DNA of 64,000 bases from Paraburkholderia silvatlantica (GCF_003096715.1 NZ_QEOL01000006.1:62001-126000); one strand, 5' to 3'; positions 51,934 to 60,820 are shown, counted from the first letter of the stretch. The notes: a model not told the origin generated them from the letters alone. Translations and numbers: made by a program.

Positions 51934-54026
51934 ACCGCCCCGCTTCTTCGCGGCCCGCTCTCGCCACTTTCAGCGCACCGCGCGACGACGACGCGCTCGC
52001 GCTCGTCGGCCTCACCGTCGCTTACCGCGTGCGCGGGCGCGACCGCGACGTGCTCACCGACGTCTCGCTGCGCATCCGGGGCGGCGAAGCGTATGGGCTC
52101 GTAGGCGAGTCGGGCTGCGGCAAGTCGACGGTCGCGCTCGCCGCGCTGCGCTATCTGCCGCGCAACGGCCGCGTGAAGGCCGGGCGCATCGCGATCGCGG
52201 GCGACGATGTGCTCGCGCTCGACGCCGACGGCCTGCGCACGCTGCGTGCCAACGCCGTTTCGATGGTCTATCAGGACCCCGCCAGCGCGCTCAACCCCAC
52301 GCTCACGATTGCCCGCCAGCTGAACGAAGCGTTCGAAGCCGCGGGCGCCGATGCGAGCGTGGCCCGCTCGCGCTCGCACGCGATGCTCGAACGCGTGCGC
52401 ATTGCCGATCCGGGCCGCGTGCTGGCGAGCTACCCGCATCAGCTCTCGGGCGGCATGCAGCAGCGCGTGGTGATTGCGATGGCGCTCGCGTCGAACCCCG
52501 CGCTCCTGATTCTCGACGAACCGACCACGGGCCTCGACGCCACCGTCGAGGCCGAGGTGCTCGACCTCATCGCAAAGCTGCGTGCGGAACTGGGCATGGC
52601 GGTGCTGCTCATCAGCCACGACCTCGCGGTGATCGGGCGCATGTGCGAGCGCGTGGGCGTGCTCTACGCGGGAAGGCTCGTGGAGGAAGGCGCGACGCGC
52701 GACGTGTTCGAGCGCGCACGCCATCCCTACACGGTCGGCCTGCTGCGCTGCCTGCCGGCGCACGGGCGCAACAAGCATGCGGGCGCGCTCGACACGATAC
52801 CGGGAGAGTTGCCTGCACCTGGCGCGAGTGCGCCCGGCTGTATCTACGCGCCGCGCTGTCGCCTCGCCGACGCGCGCTGCCGCGTGGAAGCGCCGCCGCC
52901 GCATCGCATGACGTCGCCGCACGGCGAGCAGATGTCGCGCTGCCACTATCACGAACGCGCGCTCGAATTGCCGTTCGGGAATCTGATCGGAGGCGGCGAC
53001 GGTTCGCAGATCTCGAACGATGGCCCGTCGAATGGCGAGGCCGAAGCGCGCGTCGTGTTGCGGGCGCTCGATGTCTCGCGCACCTTCGGACACGGCGCGC
53101 AAGCCGTCCGCGCGCTCGACGGCGTATCGATCGAGCTGCATGCGGGCGAGACGCTCGGCGTCGTGGGCGAATCGGGCAGCGGCAAGACGACACTCGCGCG
53201 CATGCTGCTCGGCCTGTATGCGCCCGATGCGGGCGGCGCCGTCGAGCTCGACGGCAAGCGCCTGCACGCCCACGTCGCACGGCGCCGAGCCGACGAGCGT
53301 GCGGCGCTGCGCGTCGTGTTCCAGCATCCGGACGCCTCACTCAATCGCGCGCTGCCCGTGAAGCGGCTGATCGCGCGCGCGCTGTCCCGGCCGCACGACG
53401 ACGCGTCGGCAGCCCGCCTGGCCTCGGACGAATCGCGCATCGCGGGACTGCTCGAGGCCGTGCGCGTGCCGGCGCGCTATCTCGTGGCGCGCGCGCGGCA
53501 GCTTTCGGGCGGGCTCAAGCAGCGCGTGGCGATTGCCCAGGCGTTCGCGGGCGAGCCGCGCATCGTGATCTGCGACGAGCCCACCTCGGCGCTCGACGTC
53601 TCCGTGCAGGCGGCGATTCTCAACCTGCTCGCGCGCCTGCAGCGCGAGCGCGGCGTGAGCTACCTGTTCATTTCGCACGACCTCGATGTCGTGCGCTATC
53701 TCGCCGATCGCATCGTCGTGCTCTACGCGGGCCGCGTGGTGGAAAGCGGCCCGGCTGGCGCGGTGTTCGACGGCCCCTGGCATCCATATACAGAAACGCT
53801 GCTGGCCGCGCGCGCGCTCGGCGCGGCAACGGCCAACGGCGCGCAAGCCACGGTGCGCGGCTGCATTTTCAGCGCGCACTGTCCGCGCAAGCTCGGCGCC
53901 ATTTGCGACGAAGCGCCCCCGCCGCTCGCCGACGCAGGCGGCGGCCATCGCATTCTCTGCCACATTCCCGTAGACGAATTGCGCGCACAACAGAGCGCCA
54001 CCAAAGACACACAAGCGGCGACCTGA
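51930..54026 (+). CDS. Fused double ATPase of the peptide-type ABC transporter (DppD-DppF in one chain)
   Basis: A 698-residue protein carrying both nucleotide-binding domains. Domain 1: Walker A GESGCGKST (59-67), signature LSGGMQQRVVIAMA, Walker B LLILDEPTTGLD, then the OppD-type extension with four Cys (ASAPGCIYAPRCRLADARC). Domain 2: Walker A GESGSGKTT, signature LSGGLKQRVAIAQA, Walker B IVICDEPTSALD, and its own Cys-rich end (GCIFSAHCPRKLGAICDEAP). The start is a GTG overlapping the permease stop. Last gene of the operon; no clear terminator follows. Confidence 0.9.
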   Translation: MNRPASSRPALATFSAPRDDDALALVGLTVAYRVRGRDRDVLTDVSLRIRGGEAYGLVGESGCGKSTVALAALRYLPRNGRVKAGRIAIAGDDVLALDADGLRTLRANAVSMVYQDPASALNPTLTIARQLNEAFEAAGADASVARSRSHAMLERVRIADPGRVLASYPHQLSGGMQQRVVIAMALASNPALLILDEPTTGLDATVEAEVLDLIAKLRAELGMAVLLISHDLAVIGRMCERVGVLYAGRLVEEGATRDVFERARHPYTVGLLRCLPAHGRNKHAGALDTIPGELPAPGASAPGCIYAPRCRLADARCRVEAPPPHRMTSPHGEQMSRCHYHERALELPFGNLIGGGDGSQISNDGPSNGEAEARVVLRALDVSRTFGHGAQAVRALDGVSIELHAGETLGVVGESGSGKTTLARMLLGLYAPDAGGAVELDGKRLHAHVARRRADERAALRVVFQHPDASLNRALPVKRLIARALSRPHDDASAARLASDESRIAGLLEAVRVPARYLVARARQLSGGLKQRVAIAQAFAGEPRIVICDEPTSALDVSVQAAILNLLARLQRERGVSYLFISHDLDVVRYLADRIVVLYAGRVVESGPAGAVFDGPWHPYTETLLAARALGAATANGAQATVRGCIFSAHCPRKLGAICDEAPPPLADAGGGHRILCHIPVDELRAQQSATKDTQAAT

Positions 54027-54586
54027 CGGTGCGATAGCGCGCATATCGCATCGGGCTTCGTTGCGTTGTCCGCGTTGTCCGCTTTCGCAACGAGAAGCGC
54101 GCCATTCAGCACGCGCGTTTCAACGCCGTAACGTTTTCCGCGCTTTTTCTGCCACGCGGGCGACGCATCGATTGTCAAGTCCACCCCGCACGCCCTTCCC
54201 CCGCCGATGGCACAAAACTGGCTACATCGGCATCAGGCATCCGGCCGCTGCAATCCAGTGCATTCAGTGCAATCGGCCCCGTCACGCGCGGGTCGCCGCA
54301 CCGGGCGGACGAATGACCGGCCGCTCGACGCGCTTGTAATCTGCCGTCCCACGCGATGGGTTCCGACAATCCACAAGCAGTCCTGCACAAACCGGTCGTC
54401 TTGCGCGCGGCCTGACCGGGTGCCTTTTGTTTGGCGAGTACCGCTTCAGCTGGATCGAACCTGACATGCCGGCGCGAAGCGAGTGGAGAGCCTGACGGAG
54501 TCGGCGCATGCGCACAAGGCGTGCGGCCTGCGCGGGAGCACGGGAGACGACAGCGCATCACGCTGCCGCCCTGCGGGGAGAACAAG
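54027..54586 (+). other. 560-bp region without a convincing gene
   Basis: Several frames are open but none has a ribosome binding site and family character together. No terminator hairpin with a T run is seen after the ABC operon. The right part must contain the promoter of the Gly-rich protein gene. Confidence 0.5.
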
Positions 54587-55555
54587 ATGAAAAAGACCAG
54601 TATTTACCGGTACTGCTATTTGATCAGACGGGGAGCAGGCATGTGTGCCGTGGGCGCGGGCGTGTTGTTCCCCGCGATCGCGGCGCACGCCGCAGGCGAT
54701 GTCATCAATCCGGTGATCCTGCTCGCCGATGCACCTTTGCCGGCGAGCGGGGCCGAGGGCTTCGGAGCCTTCAGCGCGCCGGCTGCTGCGCAATCGCCTG
54801 CCACAGGCACCCTGTCGACAACTGATTCGGAGTCCGATTCAGCGACGCTGGCGAGCGACATTTCTACGGTGTTCGCGCCGCACGATTGCATCAGCCGTGC
54901 GGGCGGCGCGTGTTTCCGGGGCAACGGCGGCGCCCATGGCGGCTCGGGTTCGTCGAGCGGCAGCAGCGGCAGCAGCAGCGGCGCGGGCGCCGCGACGGCC
55001 AGCACGGGAGGGCTCGGCCGCAGCGGCAGCTCTGGCGTGGGAGGGCTCGGCCGCAGCGGCAGCTCTGGCGTGGGAGGGACGGGACCGAGCGGTTCGGGAG
55101 GCGGTTCCAGCAACTCCGGCGGCGGGAAAGGCGGCAGTGGGAAAGGTGGCGGCGGTGGCAACAACGGTGGTAGTAACAGCGGCGGTAGTAACAGCGGTGG
55201 TAGCAACAGCGGTGGTGGTAACAGCGGTGGTGGCAACAGCGGCGGTGGCAACAGCGGTGGCGGAAGCAACAGCGGTGGCGGAAGCAACAGCGGCGGCGGC
55301 AATAACGGCGGTGGCAACAGCGGTGGCGGAAGCAACAGCGGCGGCAGTTCAGGCGGCTGTGGGTGCGGCAGCCACGGTGGATCGGCAAGCGGCCCTTCGG
55401 GCGGATTCGGAGGCGGATTCGGAGGCGGCTTCGGCGGAGGTTTCGGCGGATTCGGCGGCGGCTTCGGAGGAGGATTCGGCAAAGGTGGACCGTCGGGCGG
55501 CCCGGGCGGCGGGTACGGCGGCGGACACGGTGGCGGCCATGGCAGCGGCCATTGA
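54587..55555 (+). CDS. Exported Gly/Ser/Asn-rich low-complexity repeat protein
   Basis: A 322-residue protein with an N-terminal signal (GAGMCAVGAGVLFPAIAAHA, cleavage before AGDV). A conventional 100-residue segment with two Cys (HDCISRAGGACF) comes first. Three repeat blocks follow: two copies of GGLGRSGSSGV, about eleven GGSNSG/GGGNSG-type units, and a C-terminal GGGFGGGFGG array ending GGHGGGHGSGH. A CGCGSHGG knot separates the last two blocks. GGGGAG precedes the ATG by 6 bp. No family is recognised; composition suggests a flexible, possibly surface or matrix protein. Confidence 0.75.
   Translation: MKKTSIYRYCYLIRRGAGMCAVGAGVLFPAIAAHAAGDVINPVILLADAPLPASGAEGFGAFSAPAAAQSPATGTLSTTDSESDSATLASDISTVFAPHDCISRAGGACFRGNGGAHGGSGSSSGSSGSSSGAGAATASTGGLGRSGSSGVGGLGRSGSSGVGGTGPSGSGGGSSNSGGGKGGSGKGGGGGNNGGSNSGGSNSGGSNSGGGNSGGGNSGGGNSGGGSNSGGGSNSGGGNNGGGNSGGGSNSGGSSGGCGCGSHGGSASGPSGGFGGGFGGGFGGGFGGFGGGFGGGFGKGGPSGGPGGGYGGGHGGGHGSGH
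55169..55348 (+). repeat. Tandem 15/18-bp coding repeats in the Gly-rich gene
   Basis: Six 15-bp units (codons GGT-AGT/GGC-AAC-AGC-GGT) run in phase from 55169 to 55258, followed by 18-bp and mixed units to about 55348. Copies differ mainly at third positions, so the array is partly decayed but could still change length by slippage. Confidence 0.85.
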
Positions 55556-55686
55556 ACCTGTACGGCGGTGCAGGCAAACCGCTGCAGCCACTCCGATCTG
55601 GCGCGACGGCCAGGCGCGCCAGTCCTGGCGTCGGCGGCGGCGTCCCGGTCCCCCGGCCGGGCACCGCCGCCGTGGGCCGGTCGCCG

Positions 55687-55707
55687 GATGCGCGATGCGC
55701 GATGCGC
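55687..55707. repeat. Three tandem GATGCGC heptamers
   Basis: Three perfect adjacent copies (55687-55693, 55694-55700, 55701-55707) in the intergenic stretch before the convergent aldo/keto reductase gene. Confidence 0.85.
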
Positions 55708-55798
55708 GTGGCGTTCCCAGGCGGCCACCGCGGCTGTCCGCTCGCCATACGCCGGCGCGAACCATGACCGCGCGCGAGCAGCGTGCCCCACTCACGCC

Positions 55799-56644
55799 CT
55801 ACAGCATCTCCAGCTCACGCTTGCTGCGCGGCGGCTTGAAATACGCGTCGAGCGCCGCATGCTCTTCGGCGCCAAGCACGAGATCGAGCGCCGCGCGGTT
55901 GTCGCGCACGTGCTCCACGCGAGCGGCCTTCGGAATCGCACAGACCCCGCTTTGACCCAGCACCCACGCCATCGCCACGCGATAGACCGACACCCCGTGT
56001 GCGTGAGCGATGTCGTCGAGCGGCGAACGCCTCGGCAAGCGCGCGTGATCGACGGGGCTATACGCCATCACCGGCATGCGATGCGCCGCGCTCCACGGCA
56101 GCAGGTCGAATTCCGCGCCGCGCCGCGCGATGTTGTAGAGAATCTGGTTGGTCGCGCACGCGTCGCCGCGAGGCGTGGCGAACAGCTCCTCCATGTCGTC
56201 GGTGTCGAAGTTGCTCACGCCCCAGTGACGGATCTTGCCTGCGCGCACGAGCACTTCGAACCCTTCGACCGTCTCTTCGAGCGGTACCCCGCCGCGCCAG
56301 TGCAGCAGATAGAGATCGAGCCGGTCGGTGCCCAGGCGTTTCAGGCTCGCCTCGCACGCACGCGCGACCCCGCTGCGGCTCGCGTTGTGCGGATACACCT
56401 TGCTCACGAGAAACACCTCGTCGCGCAGGCCCTGCAAGGCCTCGCCGACCAGGCGCTCGGTCGCGCCGTCGCCGTACATCTCGGCGGTGTCGATGAGCGT
56501 CATGCCGAGCGCCACGCCTTCGCGCAGCGCGGCGATTTCCGCCGCGCGGTGCGCGCTGCGCTCGCCCATTTCCCATGTGCCCTGCCCGAGCTTCGGAATG
56601 CGTTCGCCGTCCGGCAACGCCACGCTTGCGATATCGGTCGTCAT
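55799..56644 (-). CDS. Aldo/keto reductase
   Basis: A 281-residue NADPH-dependent TIM-barrel reductase. The catalytic tetrad is complete: D52 and Y57 (TLIDTAEMYGDG), K82 (FLVSKVYPHN) and H115 (LDLYLLHWRGG). WGVSNFDTDDMEEL and AIPKAARVEHVRDN bind the cofactor. Substrate unknown. GGGAG precedes the ATG by 5 bp. Divergent from the GntR regulator, which could control it. Confidence 0.92.
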   Translation of the reverse strand: MTTDIASVALPDGERIPKLGQGTWEMGERSAHRAAEIAALREGVALGMTLIDTAEMYGDGATERLVGEALQGLRDEVFLVSKVYPHNASRSGVARACEASLKRLGTDRLDLYLLHWRGGVPLEETVEGFEVLVRAGKIRHWGVSNFDTDDMEELFATPRGDACATNQILYNIARRGAEFDLLPWSAAHRMPVMAYSPVDHARLPRRSPLDDIAHAHGVSVYRVAMAWVLGQSGVCAIPKAARVEHVRDNRAALDLVLGAEEHAALDAYFKPPRSKRELEML

Positions 56645-56802
56645 GATCTCCCTCTGCGCGCTGCAACGGCGCTGACTGGCAAAGAACGGCCAGTGTATCG
56701 CCTCGCGCGCAATGCGGTCATACGCACTCTCGCAAGCCGTTCATTTCCGCGATCGCGCATCGATGACATAAAATTGCCGTTCGCCTTTCATGCCTGCCTC
56801 CC

Positions 56803-57549
56803 ATGAACGCACCCACGGAAGACCGCTGGCGCGACCTGCGCCCGGACCCGGACAACGACACGCCGCTCTATTTGCAGCTCGCGCGCAAGCTGAGCCTTGC
56901 CATTCACGACAATCGCTGGAACGCGGGCGAAGCCCTGCCTTCGGAGCGCGTACTCGCGGAATCGCTCGGCGTTTCGCGCATCACGGCGCGCAAGGCGATC
57001 GCGCTGCTCGTCGAGCAGGGCCTGATTCGCCGCACGCAAGGCGCGGGCAGTTTCATCACGCCACGCATCGAAGACCCGCTCTCGCGCCTCACGAGCTTCA
57101 GCGAGATGCTGCGTCAGCGCGGCTTCACGCCGAGCTCGCGCTGGCTCTCGCGCGAAATCCAGCCCGCGAGCCGCGATGAGGTGATCCAGCTCGGGCTCTC
57201 GCCGGCAGCGGCCGTCACGCGCTTAAAGCGCCTGCGTCTGGCCGACGGCATCGTCATGGCCGTCGAGAACTCCACCTTCCCGGCGGCGCTGATTCCCGAC
57301 CCGAATGCAATCGGCGACTCGCTCTACAGTTTTCTCGAACAGCGCGGGCTTTCGATCGTGCGCGCGCTGCAACACTTTCGCGCGGTGAACGCGAGCGAGG
57401 AAATCGCGCGGCAGATGAGCATCGCGCCCAACGACGCGCTGCTGCTCATCACGCGCGTGGGCTATACCGCCGATCAGCACGCCATCGAACTCACCGATAC
57501 CTACTGCCGTAACGACTATTACGATTTCGTCGCGGAATTGCGCAAGTAG
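56803..57549 (+). CDS. GntR-family regulator with UTRA domain (HutC/NagR type)
   Basis: A 248-residue repressor. The N-terminal winged helix-turn-helix reads PLYLQLARKLSLAI, LPSERVLAESLGVSRITARK, then GLIRRTQGAGSFI. The UTRA ligand domain starts near 90 (LTSFSEMLRQRGFTPSS) and includes VTRLKRLRLADG and the final LTDTYCRNDYYDF. This subgroup includes the GlcNAc-6-P sensor NagR/DasR, but no nag genes are in view. Likely targets are its own promoter or the divergent reductase gene. Confidence 0.88.
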   Translation: MNAPTEDRWRDLRPDPDNDTPLYLQLARKLSLAIHDNRWNAGEALPSERVLAESLGVSRITARKAIALLVEQGLIRRTQGAGSFITPRIEDPLSRLTSFSEMLRQRGFTPSSRWLSREIQPASRDEVIQLGLSPAAAVTRLKRLRLADGIVMAVENSTFPAALIPDPNAIGDSLYSFLEQRGLSIVRALQHFRAVNASEEIARQMSIAPNDALLLITRVGYTADQHAIELTDTYCRNDYYDFVAELRK

Positions 57550-57570
57550 CGCGCGAAAACGCGGCAACGC

Positions 57571-59010
57571 CTAGTCGTTCCATACCGGCGCGTCGCGGCC
57601 GATCGGCACCGGCGGCCGCGCATGGAACGCAGGCGTGAGTTCGAGCCGCTCGGCGGGTGCCACCGCACGCACGCGCCCGAACGGCGAATCCATTTCCTCC
57701 AGACAATCGGCGAGATCGGCAGCGCGCACCTCGGGCGCCTGCTGGCCGTCTTCGAGCATGCCCATGGTCTGCAGCCAGCGGCCCGTTTGCGCGAGCGAAA
57801 GGCGCACGTGCCAGCTGCCGCCTTCGCGCATGCGCCGCGCGAGCGCGACCATCGCGCCGAACGCGGCGAGATAGCCCGTAGCGTGATCGAGCGCCTGGCA
57901 CGGCAGCGGGCGGGCCGTGGCGAACGGCTGCCCACCTGCTGCGCCGTTGCCATGTCTTGCTGCGGCGGCGCTCTCGGCCCACACGATGCCGCTCGCCGAC
58001 TGCACGAGGCTATCGAAGCCGCGCCGCTCGCGCCACGGCCCGCGATGCCCATACGCGCTGATCGACACGCACACGATGCCGGGCCGCACCTGTGCGAGCG
58101 CTGCGGGCGCGAAACCGCGCGCGGCGAGCGTGCCCGGCCGATAGCCTTGAACGAACACATCGGCGTCGCGCGCCAGTGCGCGTAACTGCTCGCACGCGGC
58201 TGCGTCACGCAGGTCGAGCGTGGCCGAGCGCTTGCTGCGGCCGTTGTCGATCACGAGCGGCGCGATGTTCGGCAAATGCGGGCCGTTGATGAGCAGCACG
58301 TCCGCGCCGTGCTGGCCGAGCGTGCGCCCCGCCACCGGCCCCGCGATGATGCGCGTGAGGTCGAGCACGCGCACGCCTTCCAGAGGGCGCGCGGTTGTGG
58401 CCACTGCCGGGCCCGCTCGCGGCGCCTCGGCGGGTGCGTCGCCGATACGCTCGATCTCGAACAGCGGCAGGCTCGCCACCGCCTTCGCCTGCTCGTGCGC
58501 GGCCCATTCGCGCGGCGCGCGCACGAGCGCGGCGCACAGGCCCGCTTGGGCGAGCGCGTCGTCGAGCGCCGCGCCTTCCCAGCCAAGGATCGCGCGTGCC
58601 ACGGCGTCGCGGTCGTCCGCGCACTGGAGCACGCGCAGGATGCCCGCGAGGTGATGCGGGAAGTTCGCGTGCAGCTGAATCCAGCGGCCATCGCCGGTCG
58701 GGAAGTGGCCCGTCACCGGGTGACGCAGTTCCGTGGGCGGCTTGCCGTCCACGCTCAGATAGCGCTCGCTGCGAAACGCGGCGAGCGCGCGGCGCACGTC
58801 GATCGCCACGCGCTGCTGGCGGCCCGTGCGCAGCGCGTGCAGTTGCGCCGCCGCGAGCCCTGCCGCGCCAATGCTCGCCGCCGCGAGCGTGCCCACGCGA
58901 AAGATCGACGGCAGGCCCGGATCGGCGCCTGCCATGTCGAGCCAGTCGAGCGCCGACGGGTCGCAGCCCGCCAGCATCCAGAGGTGTTCGAGCGCGTCGC
59001 GTGGCGTCAT
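57571..59010 (-). CDS. Family III CoA-transferase (CaiB/BaiF) with apparently swapped halves
   Basis: A 479-residue protein. The hallmark that normally opens a CaiB/BaiF enzyme, PLEGVRVLDLTRIIAGPVAG, begins only at about residue 209. It is followed by the usual DVFVQGYRPGTLAARGF, VSISAYGHRGPWRERRGF and FDSLVQSASGIVWAES with a catalytic-type Asp. The first ~200 residues instead resemble the C-terminal half of such enzymes (GRQQRVAIDVRRALAAF, PTGDGRWIQLHANFPHHL, ALAQAGLCAALVRAPREW). So the two halves look permuted or joined from two copies. ATG 59010 was chosen; ATGs exist 20 and 29 codons upstream. Divergent from the HTH-citrate synthase. Confidence 0.75.
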   Translation of the reverse strand: MTPRDALEHLWMLAGCDPSALDWLDMAGADPGLPSIFRVGTLAAASIGAAGLAAAQLHALRTGRQQRVAIDVRRALAAFRSERYLSVDGKPPTELRHPVTGHFPTGDGRWIQLHANFPHHLAGILRVLQCADDRDAVARAILGWEGAALDDALAQAGLCAALVRAPREWAAHEQAKAVASLPLFEIERIGDAPAEAPRAGPAVATTARPLEGVRVLDLTRIIAGPVAGRTLGQHGADVLLINGPHLPNIAPLVIDNGRSKRSATLDLRDAAACEQLRALARDADVFVQGYRPGTLAARGFAPAALAQVRPGIVCVSISAYGHRGPWRERRGFDSLVQSASGIVWAESAAAARHGNGAAGGQPFATARPLPCQALDHATGYLAAFGAMVALARRMREGGSWHVRLSLAQTGRWLQTMGMLEDGQQAPEVRAADLADCLEEMDSPFGRVRAVAPAERLELTPAFHARPPVPIGRDAPVWND

Positions 59011-59092
59011 GGCGTGCAGTCCTTGTGCGAACAAAGCGAGGAGAAAACGAGACAAAGCGATGTCACGCATCGTCGCGCCGCTCGAATCCCCG

Positions 59093-59127
59093 ATCAATCT
59101 TGATTATCATGATCAACATAGATTGAT
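59093..59127. promoter_or_regulatory. Operator-like palindrome between the CoA-transferase and HTH-citrate synthase genes
   Basis: ATCAATCT (59093-59100) and AGATTGAT (59120-59127) form a perfect 8-bp inverted repeat. A second pair, TTGAT (59100-59104) and ATCAA (59112-59116), lies inside. In total four ATCAA/TTGAT half-sites occupy 35 bp of a strongly A/T-rich patch in GC-rich DNA, 28 bp before the synthase ATG. It is a natural binding site for the DNA-binding domain of the adjacent protein, as inference. Confidence 0.6.
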
Positions 59128-59154
59128 TTCTCCGGTTTCAGGAGGCGGGCCACC

Positions 59155-60405
59155 ATGTCCAGCTATATGACCGCGGAAGAAGCCGCTGCCGAACTCGGCA
59201 TCAGCCGCGCCACGCTCTACGCCTATGTGAGCCGCGGACTCATCGCCTCGGCGCCCTCGCCCCATGGCCGCCACAACCGCTACGACGCCGCCGAGGTGCG
59301 CCGCCTCGCGCGCCGCAAGGCCGACGGCAAGCGCGCGGGCAAGATCGCGCAGAAGGTGCTCGACTGGGGCGTGCCGGTGCTCGAATCGTCGATCACGCTG
59401 ATCGCCGACGGCAAGCTCTTTTATCGCGGCGAGGACGCCATCGCGCTCGCGCGTCAGGCCTCGCTCGAAGAGGTCGCGGCGCTGCTGTGGCAATGCGCGC
59501 CACGCCGCGTGCTGCAGGCGCCCGAGGCGCCCATCGCGGCCGCGCAATGGTCGGCATGGCTGAAGTTCTGGAGCGGGCACACCCCGCTCGAACGTGCGCT
59601 CGTGCTGCTGCCCGCCGCCGCGGCGCAGATGCCGCGCATCTGGGCGCAGGGCCGCGACGCGCAAATCGACACCGGTGCGATGCTCATGCGCCTGCTCGCG
59701 GCGGCGCTCGTTTCCGCCGCACCGTCGGGCGAGCCGCTGCACCGCCAGCTAGGCGAGGCGTGGGGCGTGCGCTCGCGCGCGCAAACCGACCTGCTTCGCG
59801 CCGCGCTCGTGCTGTGCGCGGACCACGAACTGAACGCGTCGACATTCACCGTGCGCTGCATCACTTCGACCGGCACGCATCTGTTCGGCGCGGCGACAGG
59901 TGGCCTCGCCGCCCTGGCCGGGCCGCGCCACGGCGGCGAAACCACGCGTGTGGCTGCGCTCTTCGACGAAGCCGCGCGCGCCGACGACCTGCATCGCTAT
60001 CTCGCCGAGCGTCTCGCGCCCGACGAACTCGGCGCGGCCGTGCCGCTCCCCGGCTTCGGCCACCCGCTCTATCCCGCTGGCGACCCGCGCGCGCGCCTGT
60101 TGCTGGACCTGCTCGCACAACGCGCGCCGGCGCGCTCGCCCATGGACGAAGTCGACGCGCTCGCCCAGGCCGTGGCCGAGACGAGCGGCGCGCGGCCGAC
60201 GCTCGACTACGCGCTTGCGGCCATCGAGCGCGTACTGGGGCTGCCTCGCGCAGCGGCGTTCACGCTGTTCGCCGCGGGCCGCGTAACGGGCTGGATCGCG
60301 CATGCGCTCGAACAGGCCGCCGACGGCCGGCTGATCCGTCCGCGCGCACGCTACGTGGGGGAAATGGCGAGCGATACGGCGCATGCCGCGCGGCACATCG
60401 CGTAG
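59155..60405 (+). CDS. Citrate synthase-family protein fused to an N-terminal DNA-binding HTH
   Basis: A 416-residue protein. Residues 1-55 form a MerR/excisionase-type helix-turn-helix (MTAEEAAAELGISRATLYAY, then GRHNRYDAAEVRRLARRK). A citrate-synthase fold follows: HELNASTFTVRCITSTGTHL, the catalytic His in LAGPRHGGETTR, the second His in LPGFGHPLYPAGDPRA, and a catalytic-type Asp in RPTLDYALAAIERVLG. Pro replaces the Arg of the canonical GFGHRVY. So it could be an active synthase that also binds DNA, or a metabolite-sensing regulator that reuses the fold. GGAGG lies 8 bp before the ATG. Divergent from the CoA-transferase. Confidence 0.85.
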   Translation: MSSYMTAEEAAAELGISRATLYAYVSRGLIASAPSPHGRHNRYDAAEVRRLARRKADGKRAGKIAQKVLDWGVPVLESSITLIADGKLFYRGEDAIALARQASLEEVAALLWQCAPRRVLQAPEAPIAAAQWSAWLKFWSGHTPLERALVLLPAAAAQMPRIWAQGRDAQIDTGAMLMRLLAAALVSAAPSGEPLHRQLGEAWGVRSRAQTDLLRAALVLCADHELNASTFTVRCITSTGTHLFGAATGGLAALAGPRHGGETTRVAALFDEAARADDLHRYLAERLAPDELGAAVPLPGFGHPLYPAGDPRARLLLDLLAQRAPARSPMDEVDALAQAVAETSGARPTLDYALAAIERVLGLPRAAAFTLFAAGRVTGWIAHALEQAADGRLIRPRARYVGEMASDTAHAARHIA

Positions 60406-60439
60406 CACGAACGGCAGCGTCAACCCGGGTCGACCCGGC

Positions 60440-60820
60440 TCAACCCGCCGCCCGGACACCCCACTGCCCGCGCTGCACCCAGCCGCGCAACGCCTCGCCG
60501 ATGCGCGCCGCGACACCGCTCGCACCCGCCGCGCGCACGCGTTCCACGTCGACCGGCGCCACCGTCCACGCTGGCGCAGCGGCGGTTGCGCCGCCCAGCG
60601 CCAGCACGAAACGCGCCCCTTCACGGCCCGCGCTCACATGCACGCGCACGCCCGCGGCGAGCCCGATCGACTCGCCGGCGCGCAGCCAGTAGTCGCCGGC
60701 GTCGCCCGCGATCGTGAGCCAGAGTTCGCCTTCGCTCACATGCAATTGCATGGGCTGCGCGAGCCGCCAGGTTTCGACGGGCTCGCCATGTTCCAGTTCG
60801 AAGATTCGGATTTCGCGCAT
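60440..60820 (-). CDS. DUF2917-domain protein
   Basis: A 126-residue protein: MREIRIFELEHGEPVETWRL, then MQLHVSEGELWLTIAGDAGD, YWLRAGESIGLAAGVRVHVS. These strand-rich, cupin-like repeats mark DUF2917, a family of unknown function common in Burkholderia. The C-terminal third is Ala/Val/Arg-rich. The ATG at 60820 begins the domain and has AAGGAG 6 bp upstream; the long in-frame extension upstream lies in the shared promoter region. Divergent from a MocR regulator. Confidence 0.8.
   Translation of the reverse strand: MREIRIFELEHGEPVETWRLAQPMQLHVSEGELWLTIAGDAGDYWLRAGESIGLAAGVRVHVSAGREGARFVLALGGATAAAPAWTVAPVDVERVRAAGASGVAARIGEALRGWVQRGQWGVRAAG

Noticed and set aside
55155..55485. A CRISPR array
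   Set aside because: The units are contiguous in-frame Gly-codon repeats without unique spacers.
54616..55791. A Pro-rich 391-residue reverse frame opposite the Gly-rich gene
   Set aside because: GGN codons read in reverse as NCC give poly-Pro automatically. The forward frame has a ribosome binding site and a signal peptide.
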